Of a stretch of DNA of 64,000 bases, positions 35,201 to 47,200 are shown piece by piece (positions within the stretch are counted from its first letter, which is position 1; each line of letters begins with the position of its first letter). The translations under genes were made by a program, and so were the position numbers. The DNA is from Pomacea canaliculata (lineage: Eukaryota > Mollusca > Gastropoda > Architaenioglossa > Ampullariidae). The DNA lies in the NCBI RefSeq assembly GCF_003073045.1, contig NC_037592.1, positions 3,895,924-3,959,923 on the forward strand, read 5' to 3'. The notes beneath the pieces are model-generated. The model saw only the letters and a list, made by a program, of their open reading frames with translations. It was not told where the DNA came from and did no database searches.

Positions 35201-38200
35201 TGTGAAAGCCTCAATTCTCAATGTGGGCAGGTTGTGTAGGCGTTGTATGAGTATTTTTCATTTAGAAATAACGAAGAGGCAATTTCCTTACATTCTTATT
35301 TAATAATTTAGGATTGACGAATGTGTTGTAACTGTGTTGACGATTTAAAGTTGGGCAGACAAATAAAGGAATTCTGTCAGCAGGTCCCATGAACTTAGAA
35401 GTTCGGGCAAAACGGGCCTGGGGGTAGGGACCAACTAGATAGTGGCGACAGAACGAGGAGTAGAGAATACAGTTTATTTTAAGTTTCTGTTGTGTGAATG
35501 GTAGTGAATTGCTTATGTTTACTTCACGGTGGGAATGTGAACTATTCTTTCGAGGTCATCAGAATTTCCGGAGAATAATTATAGCTGTGTGTGTTTTGAA
35601 TCAGCACAGGTTACAGAGGTGTCAAGCCCATAATAGAATGACCCTGTAGGCGTAGGTGGTGGGTCACGTCCAGCTTTGCCAGGGTGTGTCTGGCGAGGGC
35701 AGGGCTGGTATGAAGTTGATAAGGATGGTGGACAATCCACAGGGCTTACAAACGAGCTGACAGAACGGGAAGGGTCAAGTGGCGGTTGTCAGTGACAGGT
35801 GATGTCTGTGAGAGTGTGAGAGGCGATAACGGACAAAGGCTTCTATCACCTGTGTGCAGTTATCTTGGGCGAACGAAAAGTCCAGCAGTTGGTGTTTTAT
35901 GCGCGCGTGGGTGTGTGCGTGGGCTCGAGAAAGTTTATTTGAGGCACACCACAGTAAACTGTAGAAAAATCAGGGTGCGATGACTCTCTCTCGTTCTCTC
36001 CGGTATCCGTAATTTCTTTTTAATTATCCAGTTAATTCTGTGCCACGTAGATACAAACTAATTAAGGTTGGGAAATATCGTTATTTCTAATAGTCCTAAT
36101 ACGTATTGTGCGTCAGAAGTGCTATACAGCAGGGTTTCTTTCCTTTGGTTTAGTTTTTTTTTTAAAGCTGGAGCTCGCTTTAAAAACTGAAAAGAGAGAT
36201 GGAGAAAGAGAGGTGAGCGCCGTGTCATACCTGCCAAGGCTCAGCTTATATATGACTAATAAAACAGGTGGCTTTTTGCTGCCTTGCCCTGATACTAGGG
36301 TGATACTTTTCTCCTGTATGTTGTCCTTACTCAGCCACAGTGCTGTCACAGGCAGGGAAATATTCGGGTCCTCTGTACACGAATTCCGCCATTGTGTGCA
36401 CAACAGCGGAAAGTCCAGAGGCACGTACATTTTGTAATATTCTTTTTTTTTTTTTCGAGGTTTGTATTTTTGCTCTATTTGCTTTTATTCATCTGTGCAG
36501 GCTTTTATCGTAACACTCGTCTGCAGTTGTCTAATCTCTGTGGCATTTGGAGGAAGTGTGTGGGTGTTGGGTGTTGGGGGGTTGGACGTGTAGGTGAGCA
36601 TGAGGTTGAACCCTCCCGCTAGGAATTCAAATCCACCCAAAATCACCTGATCAGAGGAAGATTGTGTGTGTTGTGGTGGATGAAGGTAGGTAGCAAAGAT
36701 CGCAGGAGAGTTGGGAGAGGACACTAACGAGACACTGAACGGCGGGTGCTGGCTCTAGTTCCTCCCATCTCCCCTCCCCTCATCTACCATCTCTTGTATT
36801 GAGCTTGAGCTTTGTGCGGGTGAGTGCAGAGCCCTGACAATGTTTGGTCTTTCCCTTTCACGACGAGAGCCCCAGACGACTTTATGCACCTTATCAAAAG
36901 CTCGTAGAAGTATCACACAAACGTGCACGCAGATGGACATGCACGTACATTCGCACGCATGCGCACTACACAGACCGGCTCCCTTACAAATGCGCACTCC
37001 ACAGACCGGCGCCCAAGCTAATACAGGCCGTTCTTCATTATTATTAGGTTTTCTCTGTGATGTCACAAAATAACGGTCAAATAACTCGTTTGTCTAAAAC
37101 GTTCATTAAGCTTAAAAATAAAAAAGAGGAAGAGGAAATGCACTCTTCTATGAGTTTACAGATGAAAGGACTGTAATCTTAACACTCCAGAAAGCTCAAT
37201 AAACATGTTGAGCAGGCCTGCCTGGATAAGCAGATAAATCAGCTCTTCAGCGAGCCCACAAGTGTGCCCGGGGATGCTGCTTTATCTGAAATGCTTGGCT
37301 GTGAGTGTTGTCAGGATCACAAAGGAGACAGATTTTTATTTTAAACGCCGAGAAGGTTTAGACAAGGGGGACAACGTTCGGGTTGTCTCCCCTATTTGTC
37401 TCCCCCTGCCGCTAACGTCACGGCGGCGACTGGCGGTGATGAGTAAAGGCGGCAGGTGAGAAACCACGCAGGAATTCATGGATCTTGACATTTACATGCC
37501 CTTCAAAAACACGTCGGCAGCTTGCATTTCTTATGAGCAATATTCAGCCAAAGGCCTTGTTCCTCTTCTCCTTGAACACTCCACTTGTCGCTTTCTCACA
37601 AGTGTTTGAAGGAGAGAGGTGGTGATGGGGAAGGCGATATGGGAGGGTGGGGAGATTGAGGTGTTCAGAGTTCTAAGGGAAGGCTCTCTCCATCCCTTCC
37701 GCCCCTATGTTTGCACACATCACCCATTCCTTCTTGGACTAGATTAATATCGGTGCTTTGTGGTAGAACATTAGCTAGTCACCGATGAAAGAAAGTCCTT
37801 GATTCAAATCTGGTCTCTGGACACATGCTTCTGTCTGAACTAGCATAATCACTTTCACCCATGGTGCAGAATCACCATCCCAAGCTTATCTGTAGCAAAT
37901 AAACCATAAACCTACCATGCTATCCCTTTCTATCAATCGTTCCTGAACTATATATGGTGTATATGTGTTTAAAATGTAAAGTAATTTACAGTTCAGGAGA
38001 GTAGAGCAGACTTTTGATGGACATTTAATAATAGTTGCTATCGTTAGGCCCAATTTTCTATGGTTCTTATTCCTTGTCAGACCAATTTACTGGCTTTTAC
38101 TCCTGTCCAAGTTCATACAAACCTGATACTTGGATGCAATGTATTATTTAAATTGGTCGGATTGTTGTCATTGAATTTTTTTGTAACCAGAACCGTCAAG

Positions 38201-41200
38201 CTGGAGTCAACCAGACTATGCACAGCATGAATATAATATATCACCATAATTTACCTGTTTTTTTTTCTTATTCTTTCTTTTTCATCAAGTAAAGTCAACG
38301 GTCATTCTCTGGGTGCACAGAAGCAGTTTTTTGTGGATAATGAACATGCTGTTGTCAATATATAATGACATATATCCTTTTACCTAATCTTTCATGGTGA
38401 AGGCTGTGGTGACCAGCCCAAAGCTTGCAGTCAATTCATCTTTCAACGTTCATGTAAATTACAGTGAACATCAGTGTAGCTCATTCATTGGCTCAGAGAT
38501 TTGTGAGTGGCATTTTCTTGGCAAGTCTTCTTCTGCCTTGCATTAAGTGTTCTGTTTAACTAAAGATGACCTACATTGTGAGGACAGAAGTTTGATAAGC
38601 TGGGCAAAATAGTTACTTTGCTAGAGATAACACCTGTTAAATTGCTACCTGTTACTTCAAACCTCAAATCTCTTGAAGGAGTTTTCTCCCTATGTTCTGC
38701 ACATCCACCTGAAGCAACTTGATAACTGTGCATGCGTGTTTGTATGTGTGCCTGAATGTGATGCCCTTCTCACAGCATCTATGCCTACTCCCCCTTACAT
38801 CTTCTAAAGTGCATTGAATTCCCAGTGGACCAAGATGTAAATAGGACCAATAAATTCTAATAATTGTCCCCATCCTGATGAACTTGTCTTTTGTTTTTAA
38901 TCCACTAGAATAATGCATGTCAGTTTGTTAGTTGGAAGATTTAAACATTTTTCTTCTTTTCTTTAAATCCTAAAGCTTTCCTCTCATGAGGCAAAAGGCT
39001 ATGTCTTCCATGACCCCGTGTATTTTTTTTATTATTGTTTTTATTATTTTCAATCATGCAAGAAACATTGTTAGTTGCATGTAGTGTTTTTTGGACAAAA
39101 GTGGTGGGGAACTAGTGCAACACACTTGGTTAGTGAGGTGCACCTGACGTTCTGTTTATAAGAATGTCACAGCATATTTGACATCTCCCTTCTATGTGCA
39201 CCTGCTAAAATCTGATGTGTTTGAGATGGAAGACAGTTCATATGTTGAGAGCTGTTAGGGAGGTCAGACATAGTTCATCATAGACTGAGGACTGTTAGTG
39301 AAGTCAGATGCTTTCTTTTCTCTCACTCTCTTTCTGCTAATTTGTCTGGTTATTCATTCAGTTGATCAAGTAGGCAAACAATTTTGTTTTGTTCTTAAGT
39401 TCATTTTGTCTTTCTTTGTTCATTCTCATTGATTATTCACATTTTCATGATGTCAGACATTCATGTACCTTTATGAAACATCAGTTATGAAGTAGTCAAC
39501 TTTGAATTGTCTTCCACTTTTTCAGGTCTACCTAAAGGATGGGAGTTGGATTACACACCAGAAGGAGTTGCATATTTTATTGAGTAAGCTTACAAAACTA
39601 CCTTTTTTCTGATTGGACGATAAATTGATCATTGGATGCTAAATGAGCATTGAACAGAAGAAAATTTGTTGATGGATGCAAAGGAATGAATACTTCCTTG
39701 CAGCCATGTGGCATGTATAAGCAGATTTTAAGCCCCGGAGTGAAATATGCGAAACCTTTCAGAAACCTGGAAAATGTACATAAAGGATATTTTGATTATT
39801 ATTTTTTTTAATGATGCATTTTTATGATTTTAGTTTGCTTTGCCCTTAGTATGTTTCACTTCTCTGGTGTGTGATGGTGATGTGACCAGAAACAATATTA
39901 TCCTAAAGGCATCATAGTCAGGATGTGCCTTAGAACTTTTAGCTTTTATGGTCTTAGTATGAATATAGGGGGACAGGAGTTGTTTCCGCGCAGAGACAAA
40001 CTGGTGAGGTGTATTTGCTGTGTGGGCTGAGCATTGTCCTCTTTAGTTTGCCTGTCACTGCATTGTTGGAAAGGGATGTGCTAACAGGTGTAGTGTGGCT
40101 AATGGCAGCTTCTTGTTCTGTCTGTGCACAACACCTGATCAGCATGTCCTGCAAAGCAGAACAGGTTGGCTCAACAGGAAATGGATAACAAAGCTTAAAA
40201 ACTAGTCAGTTTAAAGAAAACCTGTTGATGATTAAATAAATAGTTCACTCTTCATCACATATTGTTTTATATGTATTGATTTATTACTTTTAATATATGG
40301 AGATGTTTTTCCATGATGTAATATTTTGCTCAGCTTTTCTTAAATGTAAACATGTGCTACCATAGACTTAATGAACTTGTGTGTCATACATGGGTGAGAT
40401 ATGCTGTTTATATATGTAAAAAGTTAAGGTGTAATTTTGTGTATAATCAGTAAACTCTTTCAAAATTTCCTTGAAATGTTTAAAAGCATATTGTTACAGC
40501 AGCTTATGGATTTACAGCTATTTAAAACCTGCTTTCAGCCATAACAATCAGCAGACTACATTTAGTCATCCAGTAACTGGCAAGCCTCTTTCTGAAGACA
40601 ACATTCCTCCTCCCCCAAGGTAGGTGCATACAGAAGTGTACATACATTGTACATCTGAACCTACATGACTGTGGACCCGCGTGTATGTTTGCATGCACCT
40701 GTACACATGCTGTCCAAGGAAATTTATTGGGCTCAGCAAATATTTCACTTGTACATTTTATACTCTGTGTTTAATTCTTTATGTAGTACGTGGTAATAAA
40801 GAACCTTCTAACCAAACTGACAGATATAAATTCTAAGCTGTTTTTGTTTCCTTTTTTAGTTCACCACCTCTAAGCCCTGTAGATGACATTGACTTTAGAA
40901 GGGGGACAGCAAAACAGAGGTAAGCGATACAACACATAAACTAGACATGCAAACAGATATTATTGGTATTCTCTCCCTGGAATTGTGTTGACAAAACATC
41001 ATCACACCACCACAACCACTTTTTATTGGTTGTTTTATTCCTCAGGAGCCTTAAAGCTCCGACAGCCAAGAGGAATCCTGTTTCCCGGGTGATGAGAAGT
41101 GGCTTTCTGTACAGGCTGGTAAGTCACATGATTCGGACTTCAGCATATATTTTCATGTTAGTGCTGTTATGTCTTCTGAAGACTAGAGTTGGATAAGTCT

Positions 41201-44200
41201 ATGCATTACGTAAATCTAATAAAAACATTAAATGTTCTACTTAAAAAAATTATTTCATATAACCTGTATTTTTAAGTTGGAGGTGGTAAAGTTTATTATG
41301 TAGCTTAATTCAACCTCATGTTCCACTGGTGAAGGGTGTTTTGTTACTGCCACACACAGGGAAAAGAATTGAGTAAACAATTTTGTGTGTGTGTTTTTTT
41401 TTTGCTTTTATCTGTTTTTGATTATGTACTAGTTTATGTGTGCACATCCATCCATACGCCAGAATGTAAAAGTTAAATTCCAGTGATTTAATGTTGAAGG
41501 AAAGTGGTGGACTTTCCAAGACCTGGAAACGAAGATGGTGTGTTGTTGCGGACTTTGCTTTGTTTGTTTACAAAGGTATTCTTATCTGTAGAAATAATAT
41601 CTTTGTCTTAACTATGACCCATTATAAGCTAGGACGGCATGTCTGGTATTTTAAAGCATCTGTGAGATTTAGTCTGTTACTGCTGAAAAGTTAGCTGAGA
41701 TTGAATAAACGGACTATGTTTTGGGGTTTTCTTATGTAATAATTAATATCCATTGCTTGTGAATCATTTTGTTGAACAGTGCTTACATGAGAATTTGCAT
41801 ATCATTCTTGGCCATCAATATATGCACAGTATAACTCTTTTGTCATAACCAGGTCCTCTTTGCTCATTTTGTAGTCCTTTATCTTCATTCTGATTTTGTA
41901 TCCCTTGCATTCAATCAAAAATATTGTTATGCTATTATTACATTTCTTTAAATTCATTTTTAGGTGATGATGAAAAAGCAAGCCTGGGATCTATTCTGTT
42001 ACCAAGCTACAGAATCAACCCTTGCACTATAGAAGATCGCATACAGAAGGAGTTTGCTTTCAAGGCATGTTATTGATAATTCACCTATAGTTACTAGCTT
42101 AAAAATTTGCCAAGTTTTTGTTTTCCATGCAATTTGGGATTCCGAGCAATGTTTTTAGAGCCATTCCTCTGTTGTAGAAATGAAGATTTTGTCCACACAG
42201 TATTTGATTTTCCTTACAAATCATTTTTACAGAGCGAGAGCTTCAATATTTTTATGTTTTAAATTGTAGTCTCAACTTTGTAGTGATATGCATGAATTCT
42301 CTTGACAGCTTGAACACGAGAATACAAAAACAGTGTACTTCCATACCGACACGCAGTCTGACCTCAATGGCTGGATAAGTAGTCTCCAGCAAGCAGCCAT
42401 GATGAAAGGGAATAGTGGGTTAGTGTTGAGTTTCCTTTTTTTAAACTTTTTAGGTGGTAGGGGGCTTATAGTGCTGCATGCCTGTTTTTGAATTTTTGTG
42501 TGTGTATATGAATATGTATGGTAAAATAATGTGTTCTTTGTTTTGTGACATTAACAGCTGAAACAAAACACGAGATGAATAATGATCATAAAATTGTCAG
42601 TTACTGTGTTTGTGATTGGGAGCCAGGTATTACCACCTTTCTTAAAATGCACAACCAAAATGCTGGTTTCTGTGCAGTAAAAGTAAAAATAAAAAGTTCT
42701 AGACAATAAGAACATTTATTAGAGATTAATGAGTTACAGTGTTTCAGCTGTATCATGAAATTTCTTTTTCATTTGATCTATTCTGATCAAATTTAGAAAT
42801 TTAGTAGGGCTGTTTAGTTTTATATCAGGATATTACATTATTGATGTTTTAAGTGTCATTCAATTAAGAGACAACAGTCTGTCAAACAATCGGAGTTGAA
42901 CCCTGAAGACTAGAATCAGGAATGAGTATAACAACCAGATAATTGTAGTAAATAAAAAGTGTAAAGTGCATTTCCCCATGTGGATGTGTGTGCAGTAAAT
43001 GAATACAATAAAGTATTTTGACAGGTTCAGTTATCCTGTCACTAAATATAAGAAGTATGGAGGGTGTTGTCAAGAAGAGCATGACAGTTTCACTGTCCAT
43101 CTGTAGCTTGATTCAGTTGCCTGACATTTGAGTGATGCTATCATGTGTTAGAATACGCAGAATTGTTTTGACATTATTGTCTGTTACAAATGTGCCAGTT
43201 TGATTTGGATGCAAAGTCCAAGTTGACTGAACCTTTTAGCACTGAATATGCTGCTCTAGAAATAAAGAAAAATTTGTAATAGTGCATGAGGGAAATTTTT
43301 GGTGAAATGTTTTTCATGATCTACATAGTTTGGAATGATTCATTTTTTTCCAAATCTGAAGCACCAGGCATCTCATTCATCTTGTGCAACATCTAGTGCA
43401 GCTAGTCAAAAAAAAATGAAAAACCAAAAAAGTAATTAATGTTTGTTAATATAGTTTTGACAGTTTCATAAGCAGTTATTTTACCTAAACAAAAACATTT
43501 TTGCCTCTCTGTCTTTTTTCTTTTGCCTTTGTGGTTATACCCTATCACTAATGTGTGCAGATTTGTGCGTGAAGCCAATAACAACATTAGAGCACAGAAC
43601 CATCAAAGGATCACCAACAGCCTTCCCCCTGATCATCCAAATACATATGCTGAGAAGCCTCTAAATCATCACAACAGCATAGATGGTCATCAGCAGGGTT
43701 TAGAGTCCTGGGCTGAACCTCACTGGAAGAACCCTAACCCTGGACAAAATCAGCCAATGTACACAGGAAAAGGCCCCCCACCCAATCCGGCAAATGGCTG
43801 GATGGGTAATGCTCAGTGGAGGTCCGTTCCAGATCTTGGCCGGGACAATTATGACCCCAGAATGGGACAAAGAGATGGTAGCTATGACCCACATGGAAGT
43901 TTACATAGTTTGCCCCCAGAGATGCACAGGACTGCAAATGGTTCCTCATCAAGAAGTAATTCAGGACCTTGGGGACATTCACAGGATCCTTTGCACCATC
44001 CTAGGGCAGATGCTAATGGAGCCCTGAATGATCCCCAAGGAAGTTTGAGAAGCTTGCCTGGGGATGTTTACAGAACTTCTCCAGCTCAGTCCCAGGTGAC
44101 TCAGACTGGTTCAGGTGTCATACCTAGTCTTCCTCAAGACAGAGGCAGAAGTGACCCCTACCAGAGGTCCTCTGTAGTCAGTGACCAAGGTCGAAGTGAC

Positions 44201-47200
44201 AGCTCCAATCGAGGGAGCTATGCCAGCTGGCAGAGATTGCCAGTTGAAGCTCGGCCTGATGGATATTACAGTGGTGCACGTAGAGACCAAAGTAAAAGTT
44301 CTGTGGATGAAAATCATGGTGTTAGTGATGAGTCTGAATTTTCAGGGTCATACCGAGTCAACAGTGACCGGCCACTGAGTGATGTAAGTAAGGATGGGGG
44401 TGTGAAGGGCCGAGAGCCAGGAGGCTGGTGGGAGGGTAGTGGAAGGCCTGCAGGACCTATGTCGCCAAGAGAGAGACAGGATGCTAGGTTTCCAGAGAAA
44501 AATAGGAGATATCCTGATAGTGGCAGAGAGAGAGAATCATATCAAGGGAAGAGCCAGTCATCCAGTGACCTCGATCCTTCTCGAGGACAGTTGCCACCTG
44601 GGGCCCAGAACCCTCAGTCTTTTAAGTCACAGGACCCTCGTGCATCCTATGCCAGTTCTGGCCGGCACAGTCTGGCTGGAAGCAGTCATGCAGACATCCC
44701 TGGTCACCACACATCAAAACAAAGTCTCAAGCAGCCTCATGAAAATAACTCCAGTGCCAGTCAAAATAGTTTGTCACGCATGCCTCCATTACCTGCGCAG
44801 CATCATGCCAATGAGCAGGGACACACTTACGTCAACTTGCCTGAGATGTCTAGGATGGCAGAACGGAGAAGTGACTCACCACCACCCCGGCGTCCCCCTT
44901 ACCCGACAGCCGTTCGAGATCAGATCGTCAGAGAAATAGCGGACACTCACAGCCCTGCAACAGCAGAACGCCTAATGACGGCTAATGAGTTGAACAAGGA
45001 ACGTATGCAGCAAATCCCATTCTTTCAGTACCCAACACCTCCACATGAACAGACTCAGCGTAAAGTAAGTGGAAAGAAAGTTTTCAGATAACTCAGATAT
45101 TCACTTCATTATTAGTGCTTATCAGTAACAGCCATAAAGAAAGAAACTTTTGTGCGTGCATGATCACATGTACTCGTGTGCTCTGACTTGCCATTTTATC
45201 TCACAGTCTTTAATTTTTTTTTTCTTTAAGCTCTTGCATTATTCTCCTTACAGGTTTTTCTAGAATTTCACTAAAGTACCATTTAAATTATTATGCATCC
45301 ATTTCAAAGTGTGAAGTACTATGACTATGTGGAATAGGATTTTTCAGACCATGCATGCATAGACTGACTGCCATATTATTAAAAACATGAGTTTCTGAAT
45401 TTGTATGTGTGTAGTTGCTTGTGGTCTCTGCGCATGTTTTGATTGTTTGATTTTTTTTTTTACCTGTCTTATTTACAGCTTCAAAGGCCAGATGAGAATA
45501 GGGAGGCAGATCCTGCCAAGCGTCTGTTCCAGTCCAGTGATTCACAGAAGCACTTACTGCAACAGAGTGACTCGCAAAAGCGCTTGTCTCATTCTAGTGA
45601 CTTGCAAAAACACCTGTCCCAGTACAGTGACTCCCAGAAGCGCCTGTCCCAGTACAGTGACTCCCAGAAGCGCCTGTCTCAGTCCAATGACTCGCAGAAG
45701 CGCCTGTCCCAGTCCAATGACTCGCAGAAGCGCCTGTCCCAGTCCAATGACTCGCAGAAGCGCCTGTCCCAGTACAGTGACTCACAAAAGCGCCTGTCCC
45801 AGTACAGTGACTCACAGAAGCGCCTATCTGGTGCGCAGTTTAGTGAGAGGGGGTTACAGCAGAGTGATGTGGGAGGAAGTCGTTCAAATCAAGCCTATTC
45901 TGATGATAACAAGCAGAGCAACAGGCGCCAGGACTCTGGATCGGGGCGTTTCAGTGACTCGTTTGAGCAGGAGACAGGAGATGGCCGCAGGACAGCTGTT
46001 GACAGCAGAGCAGGACTGTCATTAGGGATCAGTAATGGCACTGAAACATCACAAAGATCTTCCACTGATCAGAATGCACTTCCATCACAAAAATCTTCCA
46101 CTGATCAGGAAGCAAGAACCTTACGCCAGGCCTTTGGAAGGGTTCAGTCTTTCCGGCAGAGTGCCACTGATAGTAAGTCACAAACAATGTTGTTATTTTA
46201 ATTATATTATTTAGCTCAATTTATTGATATCTTTAAGATTTACACGTGCAGTCTGTTGAGTATTTTTCCAAGGAAATCATAAATTATATTTTACCCCTTT
46301 TTAAAAGTTTCTAAACGACTAAAATGGTTGTGGGAGGGGGGGTACTTACATTGTAAAATTGTGCATGTCTTTTTCATAGTCTAGTATTAACTATACGTCT
46401 CAAATAGCAAAGACCTGTCTATAACAGATCAAAAGATTATTTTATCTTGTAACTGTAACTGTTCATACATTCATACATGTATGACTCATTCAACAGTTTC
46501 ATTTGCCTCATTCCTTTTCTTTATTTTAAATGTTTATTTTTTCATGCATTTCATCCATTATCTATGAAGATTTCTTTAGCAGTATGCATGCACACAAACA
46601 CACACTCACTTATGAAGATAAAATTAAGCTGCCTTTGGCATCATTGTCAATGGTACATCAGTAAATTTTATTAAATTAACAGACCAGATGAAACGACAGA
46701 TTCAGACTGTCAAGGAGGAACCAGATATGCCTGACAGTGAAGTGCTGGTGAGTACCCTGAGTACTTGTATTGTAGAGTGAGTGAATAAAGGAGATTCCTG
46801 TTTGTTCTTTAGCTATTTGTACCTGATATTGGGGAAAAGGAGAAGATGTCCACACAGACAAGCTGCTAAGTTGGTGATGAACATGGGATTGTTTTTATTG
46901 TTATTAACAGGAAACCAAGCTGAAGAAGAACAAGTTGAATGGAGTACGCCTTCGAATGAGCATATCTGCTGGAGACTTAATAGGAAAGACAGTGAGTTTC
47001 ATGAAAAATATTAACATTTCTTATTAAAAATGGTTTCACAGTTTTGCTTATGGAGAAAGAAGCGTAACCTCCATTCATGAACTTTATAACACTTGTTTTT
47101 TGGGGCTTTTTTTATCACTAATAGCATGATGAGCTTGTCCTGCTGCTGATTCAGCTGAGAAGGAATCAGGCGGCCTTAGAAAAAGCACGTGACTTTTATC

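Larger units (their letters stand above)
26430..39525 (+). other. intron 2, 13.1 kb
   Basis: Separates WW1 from WW2. It holds a 5-bp-TSD MITE (30208-30382), a reverse-transcriptase relic (about 33200-33650), a SINE candidate (37735), an 8-bp microsatellite (28884-28918) and three short diverged repeats of CCACTC...GGTTCACTGAGG at about 32035-32120. GC-richer, CpG-containing patches occur at 28600-29040 and 37380-37460; the second could be an alternative first exon. The rest shows nothing I can name. Confidence 0.85.

Noticed and set aside
42065..42075. Using the GT at 42069-42070 as a normal donor for exon 8
   Set aside because: It shifts the frame and gives TGA within the first codons of exon 9.
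44439..44939. 166-residue ORF inside exon 10
   Set aside because: Out-of-frame shadow; the exon 10 frame is continuous with the neighbouring exons by phase.
45405..46025. Cys/Arg/Pro-rich ORF across the exon 11 repeat
   Set aside because: An alternative frame of the 30-bp repeat, which keeps all frames open; splice phases support the QKRLS frame.
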